A DNA stretch of 34,408 nt from Burkholderiales bacterium (GCA_947475815.1 CANJOT010000010.1:1-34408), one strand, 5' to 3'; shown: positions 15,945 to 23,736, counted from the stretch's first letter. Notes: generated from the letters alone by a model not told the origin. Program-made: numbers and translations.

Positions 15945-17237
15945 TCAGGCCGGCACCAGCGGCGGCGGCGGCCGCGGCCGTCCCTGCCACCAGGCAAAAC
16001 CACCCTGGACGATGCCGGCGGCCAGACCGATGGCGACGCCGCCTTGCCAGGCGTAAGTATAAGAACCAAACAGGTCAAAAATCACGCCACCTCCGTAGGC
16101 ACCGACGAAGCTGCCAAACTGGTGGCCAACAAAAGCCACGCCGGCCAGCATGGCGAGCCAGCGCAGGCCGAAGGTCTGGGCGATCCAGCCCGACACCAGG
16201 GGCACCACGCCGAGCCAGAGGAATCCCATGATGGCGGCAAACACCAGCGTCGAGGTCTGCGTCGGCGCGGCGAGGAAATACCAGCCCAGCGCCAGCGAGC
16301 GCACGATGTAGATACCGCCGAGCATCATGAGTTTGTTGTAGCGCCCGCCGGCCCAGCCAAAAAACAGGCTGCCGAGCACATTGAAACCGCCGATCACGCC
16401 GAGGGCCTGGGCGCTCAGCATCGGGTCCATGCCACAGATCTGCAGGTAGGACGGCAGGTGGGTGGTGAGGAACACCAGTTGCATGCCGCAGACAAAGAAA
16501 GCCACCGCCAGGACGACGAACATGGGGTTGCGAAAGGCAATGGCGAGCGCCTGAAAGGCGTTGCCGCGGTCGGTGGCCATGTTGCTCGCCAGCGGAATGC
16601 GGTCGGCCTTGCCGGAATACCAGGCGGCCGGCAGGAGCACCAGCGCCAGCGCGGCAAAACCGAGCACGCCGACGCGCCAGCCCCAGGCCTGCGTCATGAG
16701 TTGGCCGAGCGGCGCGGCGAACAGCGAACCGAGCGAACCGGTCGCCGAGACCACGCCCAGAATGGTGCTGCGCATGGCCACCGGCACACCACGCGCTGCC
16801 ACAGCATGAGCAATCGAGCTACCCACGCAGGCCATGGCGATGCCGATGGTAATGCCCGCGCCGATCATCACTTCAACCATGCCGTTCGCGGTGGCGAGAA
16901 AGATCAGGCCGGCGACGTAGAGCACGGCGCCAGTGATCATCATCGGCCGAAAACCATAACGCACCGCCCAGGCACCGGCGACCGGCTGGGCAAAACCCCA
17001 AAGAAGGTTCTGCACGGCAATGGCCAGAGTGAAGTCGGAAATCGCAATGCCGAGGTCCTGCGTGAGCGGCTGCATGAACATGCCCATGCTGTGCCGCAGA
17101 CCGTTGGCAATGCTGAGCATCACGCAGGCGCCGATCAGGATGGGCAGAATGGGGCGCAGCGCTTTGAAATCGGACAAGTTGGGACACCAGTTTGTATCGG
17201 GGTCCTTGGCCAGCAGGGCATTGGCAGGGTGAAACAC
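15945..17237 (-). CDS. MFS transporter (MCT / oxalate-formate antiporter-like)
   Basis: A 430-residue inner-membrane protein with about twelve hydrophobic helices and an RYGFRP cytoplasmic loop after helix 2 (WAVRYGFRPMM), the usual MFS motif position. The halves are separated by a charged loop near residue 215 (SGKADRIPLASNMATDRGN). The pattern resembles monocarboxylate or oxalate/formate-type carriers, so an organic or aromatic acid is a likely substrate. The GTG at 17237 is the only start that gives the whole first helix, but it has no Shine-Dalgarno; a TATACT on the minus strand (17258-17253) would give an almost leaderless mRNA. It heads the hydroxylase-dioxygenase unit. Confidence 0.88.
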   Translation of the reverse strand: MFHPANALLAKDPDTNWCPNLSDFKALRPILPILIGACVMLSIANGLRHSMGMFMQPLTQDLGIAISDFTLAIAVQNLLWGFAQPVAGAWAVRYGFRPMMITGAVLYVAGLIFLATANGMVEVMIGAGITIGIAMACVGSSIAHAVAARGVPVAMRSTILGVVSATGSLGSLFAAPLGQLMTQAWGWRVGVLGFAALALVLLPAAWYSGKADRIPLASNMATDRGNAFQALAIAFRNPMFVVLAVAFFVCGMQLVFLTTHLPSYLQICGMDPMLSAQALGVIGGFNVLGSLFFGWAGGRYNKLMMLGGIYIVRSLALGWYFLAAPTQTSTLVFAAIMGFLWLGVVPLVSGWIAQTFGLRWLAMLAGVAFVGHQFGSFVGAYGGGVIFDLFGSYTYAWQGGVAIGLAAGIVQGGFAWWQGRPRPPPPLVPA

Positions 17238-17263
17238 CGATCGTTTGGCGCAAGTATAGCCCC

Positions 17264-17269
17264 TATAAT
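17264..17269 (+). promoter_or_regulatory. TATAAT -10-like element in the divergent control region
   Basis: A consensus TATAAT on the plus strand lies 155 bases before the phosphatase/SQR gene, with only a poor -35 (TCGTTT or TTGGCG at unsuitable spacing). Eleven bases away on the other strand is TATACT facing the MFS gene. Both are candidates only. Confidence 0.25.
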
Positions 17270-17358
17270 TACTTACTTCAGGGAAGCGATACCGTGCCGG
17301 CCGTCAGGGCAGCCGGCATGGCCGGGCCTGTTTTTCCCGTTCCCCCGATGCGGCGCAT

Positions 17359-17372
17359 TTGATATTGATCAA
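17359..17372. promoter_or_regulatory. FNR/ANR-type binding site
   Basis: TTGAT-ATTG-ATCAA is a perfect match to the FNR-family consensus TTGAT-N4-ATCAA. Its centre (17365.5) is 41.5 bases before 17407, and GAAAAT at 17395-17400 is placed as a -10 for a start at that base. This is the geometry of a class II FNR-activated promoter. The gene start (17424) follows with AGGAGA at 17409-17414. Control by low oxygen, or by a nitric-oxide-sensing DNR-type relative, is therefore likely for the phosphatase/SQR gene. Confidence 0.75.
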
Positions 17373-17423
17373 GCTGCCCCTGCAGCCCAAGGTCGAAAAT
17401 GAGGCAACAGGAGAAAATCGCCC

Positions 17424-17735
17424 ATGGAAATCCGTAGCTTGAACCGCGAAGTCTCGGTCAGCGCTCAAATTGCCACTTCCGACATCCTTGCCATCAAACA
17501 GGCTGGGTTCCGCTCCATCATTTGCAACCGGCCGGACGGCGAAGGCCCGGACCAGCCGCTGTTTTCCGAGATCCAGCGCGTCGCCGCCGAATTCGGACTG
17601 CCCGCGTTCTACCTGCCGGCAGAATCAGGCAAGGTCAGCGACGCACAGGGCGCGGCCTTCGGCAACCTGCTCGAGGAGGTGCCGCGGCCGGTGCTGGCCT
17701 ACTGCCGCACCGGCATGCGCTCGACCACCCTGTGA
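17424..17735 (+). CDS. Rhodanese/phosphatase-like (TIGR01244/DUF442) domain: N-terminal half of a TGA-split fusion gene
   Basis: A 103-residue product matching the DUF442/TIGR01244 domain found at the N-terminus of Blh-like and sulfide-oxidation proteins. The Cys loop YCRTGMRST (C94 to R99) is the active-site loop, similar to rhodanese and protein tyrosine phosphatases. The frame ends at TGA (17733-17735) after RSTTL, but the same frame continues without other stops into an SQR domain ending at 19085. Relatives carry Trp after such an RSTTL segment, and TGG to TGA is one base change. So this is best read as the first part of a gene of about 553 codons. The start has AGGAGA nine bases upstream and lies behind an FNR box. 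Confidence 0.82.
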   Translation: MEIRSLNREVSVSAQIATSDILAIKQAGFRSIICNRPDGEGPDQPLFSEIQRVAAEFGLPAFYLPAESGKVSDAQGAAFGNLLEEVPRPVLAYCRTGMRSTTL

Positions 17736-17756
17736 GCGCTGGCCCAGGCCACCGAA

Positions 17757-19085
17757 TTGCCACTGAGCGCCATTCTTGAGAGCGCCAGCAGGGCCGGCTA
17801 CGACCTCAAGGGCGTGGTGCGGCGCCTGGTCAACGGCGGCAAGACGCCAGTGGAAGTGGCCGATGCCAGCCATCAGTTTGTCATCATCGGCGGTGGAGCA
17901 GCCGGCATCGCCGTGGCCTCCAGCCTGCTGGCACGATCGCCCCAGGCCGACATCGCCATCATCGAACCGGCCGACGTGCACTACTACCAGCCTGGCTGGA
18001 CACTGGTGGGTGCTGGCGTCTTCCAGGCCGGCCACACCGCGCGCACCATGGCGGCCGTGCTGCCACGGCAGATCCACTGGATCAAGGCAGCGGTCGCGGC
18101 CTTCGAGCCGGAACGCAATGCCGTCATCCTTGACGGTTGTCGTGTGGTGCGTTATCAGCAGCTCGTGGTCTGCCCGGGGCTCAAGCTCGACTGGCACGGC
18201 ATCGAAGGCCTGGCCGACACGCTCGGACGCAACGGCGTGACCTCGAATTACCGTTATGACCTGGCACCCTATACCTGGGAACTGGTGCAGAACCTGCGTT
18301 CGGGCGAGGCGCTGTTCACCCAGCCACCGGTGCCGATCAAGTGCGCCGGGGCGCCGCAAAAAGCCATGTACCTGTCGGCCGATCACTGGCGTCGCGAGCG
18401 CCGGCTGGGTGCCATCAAGGTGGACTTCTGCAACGCCGGTGCCGCCCTGTTCAGCGTGCCCGAGTATGTGCCTGCCCTGATGGAGTACGTGACGCGTTAC
18501 GGCATCAAGCTCAACTTCGGCCACAATCTGATTGCGGTCGACGGCCCGGCAAAGATGGCGCAATTCGCCACCACCCGGCCCGACGGCACCAGGGAAGTCA
18601 TCACGCGCGAATTCGACCTGCTGCATGTGGTGCCGCCGCAAAAGGCGCCGGACTTCATCCGCGTCTCGCCGCTGGCCGATGCCGCCGGCTGGATTGATGT
18701 TGATCCGGCGAGCCTGCGTCACAAAAAATATGCCAATGTGTTTGCCCTTGGCGACGCCACCAACACCACCAATGCCAAGACCGCGGCAGCGGCGCGCAAA
18801 CAGGCGCCGGTGGTGGCCCACAACCTGCTCGCCGTAGCGGGCAAACCGGAAGCCGTCTACGACGGCTACGGCTCTTGCCCGCTGACCGTCGAGCGTGGCA
18901 AGATCGTGCTCGCCGAGTTTCTGTACGGTGGCAAGCTCGCGCCCAGCTTTCCGCAGTGGTTCATCAATGGCAAACGGCCGTCGCGGCTGGCCTGGGCGCT
19001 CAAGGAGCGCATCCTGCCGCCGCTATACTGGAATGCCATGCTCAAGGGCCGCGAGTGGCTGGCACGGCCGGAGATGGTTGACTGA
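17757..19085 (+). CDS. sqr: Type II sulfide:quinone oxidoreductase domain: C-terminal part of the TGA-split fusion gene
   Basis: A FAD-dependent SQR module of about 430 residues. It oxidises sulfide to sulfane sulfur and passes electrons to quinone at the membrane. FVIIGGGAAGIAVASSL is the FAD fold. The redox cysteine pair of type II (SQOR-like) enzymes is visible in PIKCAGAPQK (codon 307 from 17424) and GYGSCPL (codon 485). FALGDATNTTNAKTA is the second FAD motif. The frame is open from 17736 and is in phase with the phosphatase-like part. If the TGA is real, separate translation would have to restart at a TTG (17757) without a ribosome site, so expression is doubtful. In the known two-domain family these parts form a single protein. 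Confidence 0.85.
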   Translation: MPLSAILESASRAGYDLKGVVRRLVNGGKTPVEVADASHQFVIIGGGAAGIAVASSLLARSPQADIAIIEPADVHYYQPGWTLVGAGVFQAGHTARTMAAVLPRQIHWIKAAVAAFEPERNAVILDGCRVVRYQQLVVCPGLKLDWHGIEGLADTLGRNGVTSNYRYDLAPYTWELVQNLRSGEALFTQPPVPIKCAGAPQKAMYLSADHWRRERRLGAIKVDFCNAGAALFSVPEYVPALMEYVTRYGIKLNFGHNLIAVDGPAKMAQFATTRPDGTREVITREFDLLHVVPPQKAPDFIRVSPLADAAGWIDVDPASLRHKKYANVFALGDATNTTNAKTAAAARKQAPVVAHNLLAVAGKPEAVYDGYGSCPLTVERGKIVLAEFLYGGKLAPSFPQWFINGKRPSRLAWALKERILPPLYWNAMLKGREWLARPEMVD

Positions 19086-19145
19086 AGACCGTCGCTTGCC
19101 ATTGCAGGTCCAGCTGTTTGGTTTTTATTCTGCAAGGAAGATCCC

Positions 19146-20099
19146 ATGAAATTTCCCGTGCTGCTGGGCGCTGCCCTGATGCTCCTCGCCCAGACCACGC
19201 AAGCCGCATGGCCCGACAAGCCAGTGCGCGTCATCGTGCCCTTCCCTGCTGGCGGCGCGGCCGACAACTCCATGCGTGTGGTGGCGCGCAAGCTCAATGA
19301 ATACTGGGGCCAGGCGGTGGTGGTCGACAACCGCCCCGGCTTTCCCGGCATTCAGGCCGGCACGACTGCAGCCCCGGACGGTTATACCCTGCTGCTGGCT
19401 GCGGGATCGAGCATCGTCACCGCGCCGCTGATCGTCGCCAAGCTGCCCTACAACCCGCAACGCGATCTGGTGCCTGTGGGGCGCGTCCTGACCAATCCGC
19501 CCATCATGGTGGCCAACACGACGCTCGGGGTGAAGAACGTCAAGGACCTGATTGCACTCGCCAAAGCCAGGCCCGGGACGCTCAACTTCAGCTCCAGCGG
19601 CATCGGCAGCCCGAATCATCTGGCCATGGAAATGTTCATGGCCATGACCGGCACGAACATGGTGCACGTGCCCTACAAGGGTGGCGCGCCCTCGGTGACG
19701 GAATTGATTTCGAATGAGGTGCAACTGGGCATCAACGCCGTGCCCAGCGTGCTGCAATACGTCAAGACTGGCAAGCTGACCGCCATCGGTATGGCCAGTG
19801 CCGCGCGTGCCGCGGCGCTGCCCGATGTGCCGACGGTGGCCGAGTCGGGCGTGCCCGGCTTTGATTACACCATCTGGTATGGCTTGTTCGCGCCGGTCAA
19901 GACACCGGCCGATGTCGTCAACAGGATCAACGCCGATTTGCAGCGCGCCTTGAAGGATGGCGAAGTGGCGCGCCAACTGATCGCTCAGGGCAGTGAGCCG
20001 GCCGGCAACACGCCGCAGGAATTTGCCCGCTATATCAGCGAAGACACGGCCAAGTGGGCACGCATCGTCAAGGAGCGCAAACTCAAGGTTGAGGAATGA
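19146..20099 (+). CDS. Bug/TctC-family periplasmic substrate-binding protein
   Basis: A 317-residue binding protein with signal peptide (KFPVLLGAALMLLAQTTQA-A). The mature start WPDKPVRVIVPFPAGGAAD is a very typical Bug sequence, and PDGYTLLLAAGSS and FSSSGIGSPNHLAMEMF follow. AAGGAAG lies before the ATG. Its stop overlaps the start of the CocE/NonD hydrolase gene by four bases (ATGA), so the two are translationally coupled and the ligand is probably the substrate or product of that hydrolase. No permease gene is present beside it. Confidence 0.93.
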   Translation: MKFPVLLGAALMLLAQTTQAAWPDKPVRVIVPFPAGGAADNSMRVVARKLNEYWGQAVVVDNRPGFPGIQAGTTAAPDGYTLLLAAGSSIVTAPLIVAKLPYNPQRDLVPVGRVLTNPPIMVANTTLGVKNVKDLIALAKARPGTLNFSSSGIGSPNHLAMEMFMAMTGTNMVHVPYKGGAPSVTELISNEVQLGINAVPSVLQYVKTGKLTAIGMASAARAAALPDVPTVAESGVPGFDYTIWYGLFAPVKTPADVVNRINADLQRALKDGEVARQLIAQGSEPAGNTPQEFARYISEDTAKWARIVKERKLKVEE

Positions 20100-21958
20100 G
20101 CGCTGCGGTGCAGCGCGGCACTCTGCTCACCGACGTGATGGTGCCGATGCGCGATGGCATGCATCTGGCCACCGATGTCTACCTGCCGGCAGAAGCCGGC
20201 GGCAGCACGCGCTGGCCAGCCCTGCTCGAGCGCACGCCCTACGGCAAAAACAAAAGGTCACGCTCTGAACTGAACCACGGCGAAACACGCCCGCGCACCC
20301 GCGCCGAGGTGGCAGCCGTGTTCACGGCAGCGGGTTACGCGGTGATTTTTCAGGACTGCCGCGGGCGCTACGGCTCGCAGGGGGAATTCACCAAATACCT
20401 GTCGGAAGCCGATGACGGCGCCGACACGATCCGCTGGCTCGAACAACAGGGCTGGTTCGATGGCCGGGTTGCCACCATGGGTCTGAGCTACGCCGCGCAC
20501 ACCCAGCTGGCGCTGGCTTGCACCGGCCCGGCGTCGCTGGTGTCGATGATGCTCGACTGCGGCGGCTTTTCCAACGCCTATCAGTGCGGCATCCGTCAAG
20601 GCGGCGCCTTCGAGCTCAAGCAGGTCACCTGGGCCTTCAACAACGCCCGTGCAGCCATCAAGGACGACGCGCTCGCCCGGGCCGCGTTCGACGCCGAAGA
20701 CTTGCGCGCCTGGTTTCGGGCCATGCCCTGGCAGCCGGGTCATTCGCCGCTCAGTGCCGCACCTGAATATGAACAATACCTGTTCGAACAATGGAATGCC
20801 GGCGTGTTTTCCGACTTCTGGCGGCAGGCCGGCATCTATGCGCTCAGCCGTTACGACCAGGTGCCCGACATCGCGCAACTGCACATGTCGAGCTGGTACG
20901 ACGCTTATGTGCGTTCGACCCTGGACAACTTCACCCATCTGCGTGAACAGGCGAGTGCGCCGGGCCGTGTGCGCCTGATCATGGGCCCATGGCTGCACGG
21001 CGATCGCAACATTACCCACAGCGGTGACGTCGAGTTTGGCCCGGCAGCGGCGTTTGACGGCAACATCGCCAGCAGCTGGCTGGAGTACCGGCGCGACTGG
21101 CTGGAGTACTGGCTGCGCGGCCAGGACAATGCCATCGCACACCAGGCGCCGGTAAGGCTGTTTCTGATGGGCGGCGGTTCGGGGAAGCGCAATGCCGAGG
21201 GCCGGCTGGAACATGGAGGCCGCTGGATCGCCAGCACCGACTGGCCCCTGCCCGGTAGCCGCATGGTGCCCTACCATCTGCACGCCGATGGCGTCCTGCG
21301 CGAGGCGGCCAGCGAATCCGCACAGGCACGCTGCAGCTACCAGCACGACCCGCGCGATCCGGTGCCGACCATGGGCGGCTCGCTCACCTCGGGGGCACCT
21401 TTGTTTGAAGGGGGTGCGTTCGACCAGCGCGACGACGAACGGTTTTTCGGTAGCCGTCCGGGCGACCTGCCGATCGCGGCACGCGCCGACGTGCTGGTGT
21501 TCCAGACCGAACCCCTGTTGCAGGACACGGCGGTGATCGGCCCGATCAAGGCGCGCCTGCATGTGACCAGCGATGCACCGGATACCGACTTCACCATCAA
21601 GCTCATCGATGTGCATCCGCCCAGCGCCGACTACCCGCGCGGCTACGCCATGAACCTGACTGACGGCATCATGCGCTGCCGCTACCGCAAGTCGTGGGAG
21701 CGGCCCGAGCCGATGCAGGCCGGCGAGGTCATCGTCATCGAAGTCGAAGCCTTTGCCACAGCCAATCTGTTCAGGGCGGGGCATCGCATCCGGGTCGATG
21801 TGGCGTCGAGCAATTTTCCAAAATTTGATGTCAACCGCAACACCGGCGCGGCCGATGCCAGCGATCGTCTGTGGCGCATTGCCACCAACAGCGTGATGGT
21901 GAACCGCCACCATCCGTCCTGCATCATCCTGCCGATCGCGCCCGCCGATCTGGCCTGA
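20096..21958 (+). CDS. CocE/NonD-family alpha/beta hydrolase (X-Pro dipeptidyl-peptidase-like)
   Basis: A 620-residue serine hydrolase. The N-terminal part starts with MVPMRDGMHLATDVYLP, the usual entry of the CocE/NonD family. The triad is visible as S131 in MGLSYAAHTQ, D269 in SSWYDAYV and H301 in GPWLHGD, spaced as in cocaine esterase. DCRGRYGSQGEF supplies the oxyanion region. The C-terminal jelly-roll domain begins around residue 380 and includes LFRAGHRIRVDVASSNFP. No signal peptide is seen, so it is probably cytoplasmic. Such enzymes cleave esters or amides; the substrate is unknown. Cotranscription with a Bug protein suggests uptake followed by hydrolysis. Confidence 0.9.
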   Translation: MSAAVQRGTLLTDVMVPMRDGMHLATDVYLPAEAGGSTRWPALLERTPYGKNKRSRSELNHGETRPRTRAEVAAVFTAAGYAVIFQDCRGRYGSQGEFTKYLSEADDGADTIRWLEQQGWFDGRVATMGLSYAAHTQLALACTGPASLVSMMLDCGGFSNAYQCGIRQGGAFELKQVTWAFNNARAAIKDDALARAAFDAEDLRAWFRAMPWQPGHSPLSAAPEYEQYLFEQWNAGVFSDFWRQAGIYALSRYDQVPDIAQLHMSSWYDAYVRSTLDNFTHLREQASAPGRVRLIMGPWLHGDRNITHSGDVEFGPAAAFDGNIASSWLEYRRDWLEYWLRGQDNAIAHQAPVRLFLMGGGSGKRNAEGRLEHGGRWIASTDWPLPGSRMVPYHLHADGVLREAASESAQARCSYQHDPRDPVPTMGGSLTSGAPLFEGGAFDQRDDERFFGSRPGDLPIAARADVLVFQTEPLLQDTAVIGPIKARLHVTSDAPDTDFTIKLIDVHPPSADYPRGYAMNLTDGIMRCRYRKSWERPEPMQAGEVIVIEVEAFATANLFRAGHRIRVDVASSNFPKFDVNRNTGAADASDRLWRIATNSVMVNRHHPSCIILPIAPADLA

Positions 21959-22049
21959 ATTTCAATTGGCCCTGATGCACCGATGATATCGGCCTACCTG
22001 CCCGGCACCGGTATCGGCCGCGCGAGCAACGTACCCCTGGAAGCCGGAT

Positions 22050-22140
22050 CCTCATAAATTCAATTTATTCTTAATTTTTATGGAGTTATTGAAAATTTAA
22101 GCAAAATAAAACAAATTTCAAAAATTCTGGCCGGAAAAAT
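22050..22140. promoter_or_regulatory. AT-rich leader upstream of the kinase gene
   Basis: About 90 bases of very AT-rich DNA (long runs of A and T such as AATTTATTCTTAATTTTTA) interrupt GC-rich surroundings between the hydrolase and kinase genes. Several TA-rich -10-like hexamers occur, too many to choose one. It is probably promoter DNA, perhaps bound by a nucleoid protein. The rest of the gap (21959-22239) shows no gene. Confidence 0.4.
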
Positions 22141-22239
22141 TCAGACCCCCACGCAACACTTCCAGCCCTGCCTGCTCTGGTTCTTCGCCGCAAGGCAAGG
22201 TAAGCTTGGAAAACACCAGCAGCCTGAGTGCTCGACAAG

Positions 22240-23736
22240 ATGCTCAATCCCCGAAGGTCTCGAACGGAAAAGCCCGACTTGCCCACGCTGGGCAAGTATC
22301 AGGCGATTGAACAGATCGGCCGCGGCACCACCGCGACGGTCTACCGTGCGCGCGACCGTGAATCCGGCCGCATCCTCGCCCTCAAGGTCATCCAGTTCGA
22401 TGCCCATAATGCCAAGGCGAATCGCCGGCTCCGAAAGCTGTTTGCCACCGAGGCCGCGATCGCCTCACGCGTGCACCACCCCAACATCGTCGAGATCTAC
22501 GAAGCGGTAGTAGAGGACAAGCGGGCCTACATCGCCATGGAGTACGTTGAAGGCCTGCCGCTGCGCGAATATTGCGGCTTTGACAGCCTGCTGCCACCGC
22601 ACATCGTCGTCGACATCATTTTCAAATGTGCCATGGCGCTTGATTTCGCCGCGCGCCGGGGTGTCGTGCACCGCGACATCAAGCCTGACAACATCATCTA
22701 CACCTCGAGTGGCGACATCAAGATCATGGACTTCGGTCTGGCGCTCAATCTGCGCAAGGACAATACCGAGTCGACCTTCATCATGGGCGTCGGCTCGCCG
22801 GCCTACATGTCCCCCGAGCAGATCAAGGACTATCCGCTCAACGGCCAGACCGACCTGTACTCGCTGGGCACGGTGATGTTTGAAATGCTCACCGGCCGGC
22901 TGGCGTTCCGCGCACAGAACCGTGCCGCGCTGATGTACAAGATCGTCAATATGGACGCCGAACCGGTCAGCAGCCTGAATCCCTCGGTGCCGCCGGCGCT
23001 CGACCCGATCGTCAAGCGCGCTCTGGAAAAAGACCTCTATTCGCGCTACCGGCGCGGCGCCGAATTGGCCCAGGATCTGTCGGGTGCGAAGTTCCAGATT
23101 CTCGACGACGCCGATCAGGACCGCCTGCAGCGCCGCTACAGCGCAGTGCGCCAGTGCCGCGCCTTCGTTGAGTTTGGCAACGACGAAATCTGGGAAGTGC
23201 TGCGCATTTCGCACTGGCGCATTTTTCATGAAGGCCGCGAATTCATGAGCGAAGGTCAGGCGGGCTGCAATTTTGGCGTCATCCTCTCGGGGGATGTCGA
23301 AGTGTCGCTCAAGGGCAAGCTGCTGGGCACGATGACCGCTGGCGATCTGGTCGGGGAACTGGCCTATCTGCTGCCGGCCAAGCCAGAGCGCACCACCACC
23401 ATGGTGGCAGTCACCGATGTGGTGTATCTGGAAATCAGCGCACCGGCCTTCGAACTGGCCACCGAAGAGTGCCGCAGCCATTTTCAGGAGCTGGTGGCGC
23501 ACAGCCTGATGGAGCGTACCATCGCCAACAACGAACGCCTGATCACCATCGCGCCCGAAGCGCGCAAGGGCACCAGCGCGTCGGAATTCAGCTTTGATCT
23601 GGTGCCCATGGAGGACAAATCGGACGATCCGAACGCCACCTCCATCATGCTCGCCAGCGATGGCGGCGTGTACATGCTCGACGAGGCCGACAACGCCAAC
23701 AACCCCAAGGCGGGACCACGACCACGTGGCCGTTGA
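22240..23736 (+). CDS. Ser/Thr protein kinase fused to a cyclic-nucleotide-binding domain
   Basis: A Hanks-type kinase of about 498 residues. The glycine loop reads IGRGTTATVY, the ATP lysine is in ILALKV, the catalytic loop is HRDIKPDN (D146), DFG starts at D164, and SPAYMSPEQ is the activation-segment end. It is followed at about residues 315-430 by a cyclic-nucleotide-binding fold: FGVILSGDVEVSLKGK, then GDLVGELAYLLPAKPERTTT, where the Glu and Arg of a phosphate-binding cassette are kept. There is no transmembrane helix, so it should be cytoplasmic; the C-terminal 70 residues look disordered. Cyclic AMP or GMP may control kinase activity. The ATG at 22240 has a weak ribosome site; a GTG four codons earlier is possible. 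No phosphatase gene is adjacent. Confidence 0.9.
   Translation: MLNPRRSRTEKPDLPTLGKYQAIEQIGRGTTATVYRARDRESGRILALKVIQFDAHNAKANRRLRKLFATEAAIASRVHHPNIVEIYEAVVEDKRAYIAMEYVEGLPLREYCGFDSLLPPHIVVDIIFKCAMALDFAARRGVVHRDIKPDNIIYTSSGDIKIMDFGLALNLRKDNTESTFIMGVGSPAYMSPEQIKDYPLNGQTDLYSLGTVMFEMLTGRLAFRAQNRAALMYKIVNMDAEPVSSLNPSVPPALDPIVKRALEKDLYSRYRRGAELAQDLSGAKFQILDDADQDRLQRRYSAVRQCRAFVEFGNDEIWEVLRISHWRIFHEGREFMSEGQAGCNFGVILSGDVEVSLKGKLLGTMTAGDLVGELAYLLPAKPERTTTMVAVTDVVYLEISAPAFELATEECRSHFQELVAHSLMERTIANNERLITIAPEARKGTSASEFSFDLVPMEDKSDDPNATSIMLASDGGVYMLDEADNANNPKAGPRPRGR

Noticed and set aside
15821-16078. N-terminal extension of the FAD hydroxylase
   Set aside because: The added residues are Arg/Pro/Gly-rich and random-looking, while a strong ribosome site and the FAD-binding fold begin at 15820.
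17733-17735. Selenocysteine codon or reassigned TGA
   Set aside because: Trp, not Cys, is expected here; no selenocysteine-insertion hairpin was recognised; and TGA is the normal stop of many genes in the window, such as tctA, tctC and pepN, so a changed code is excluded.
20258-21913. Long minus-strand open frame (551 codons) opposite the CocE/NonD hydrolase
   Set aside because: It is the mirror of a gene with a full catalytic triad; the predicted product is low-complexity and has no recognisable fold.
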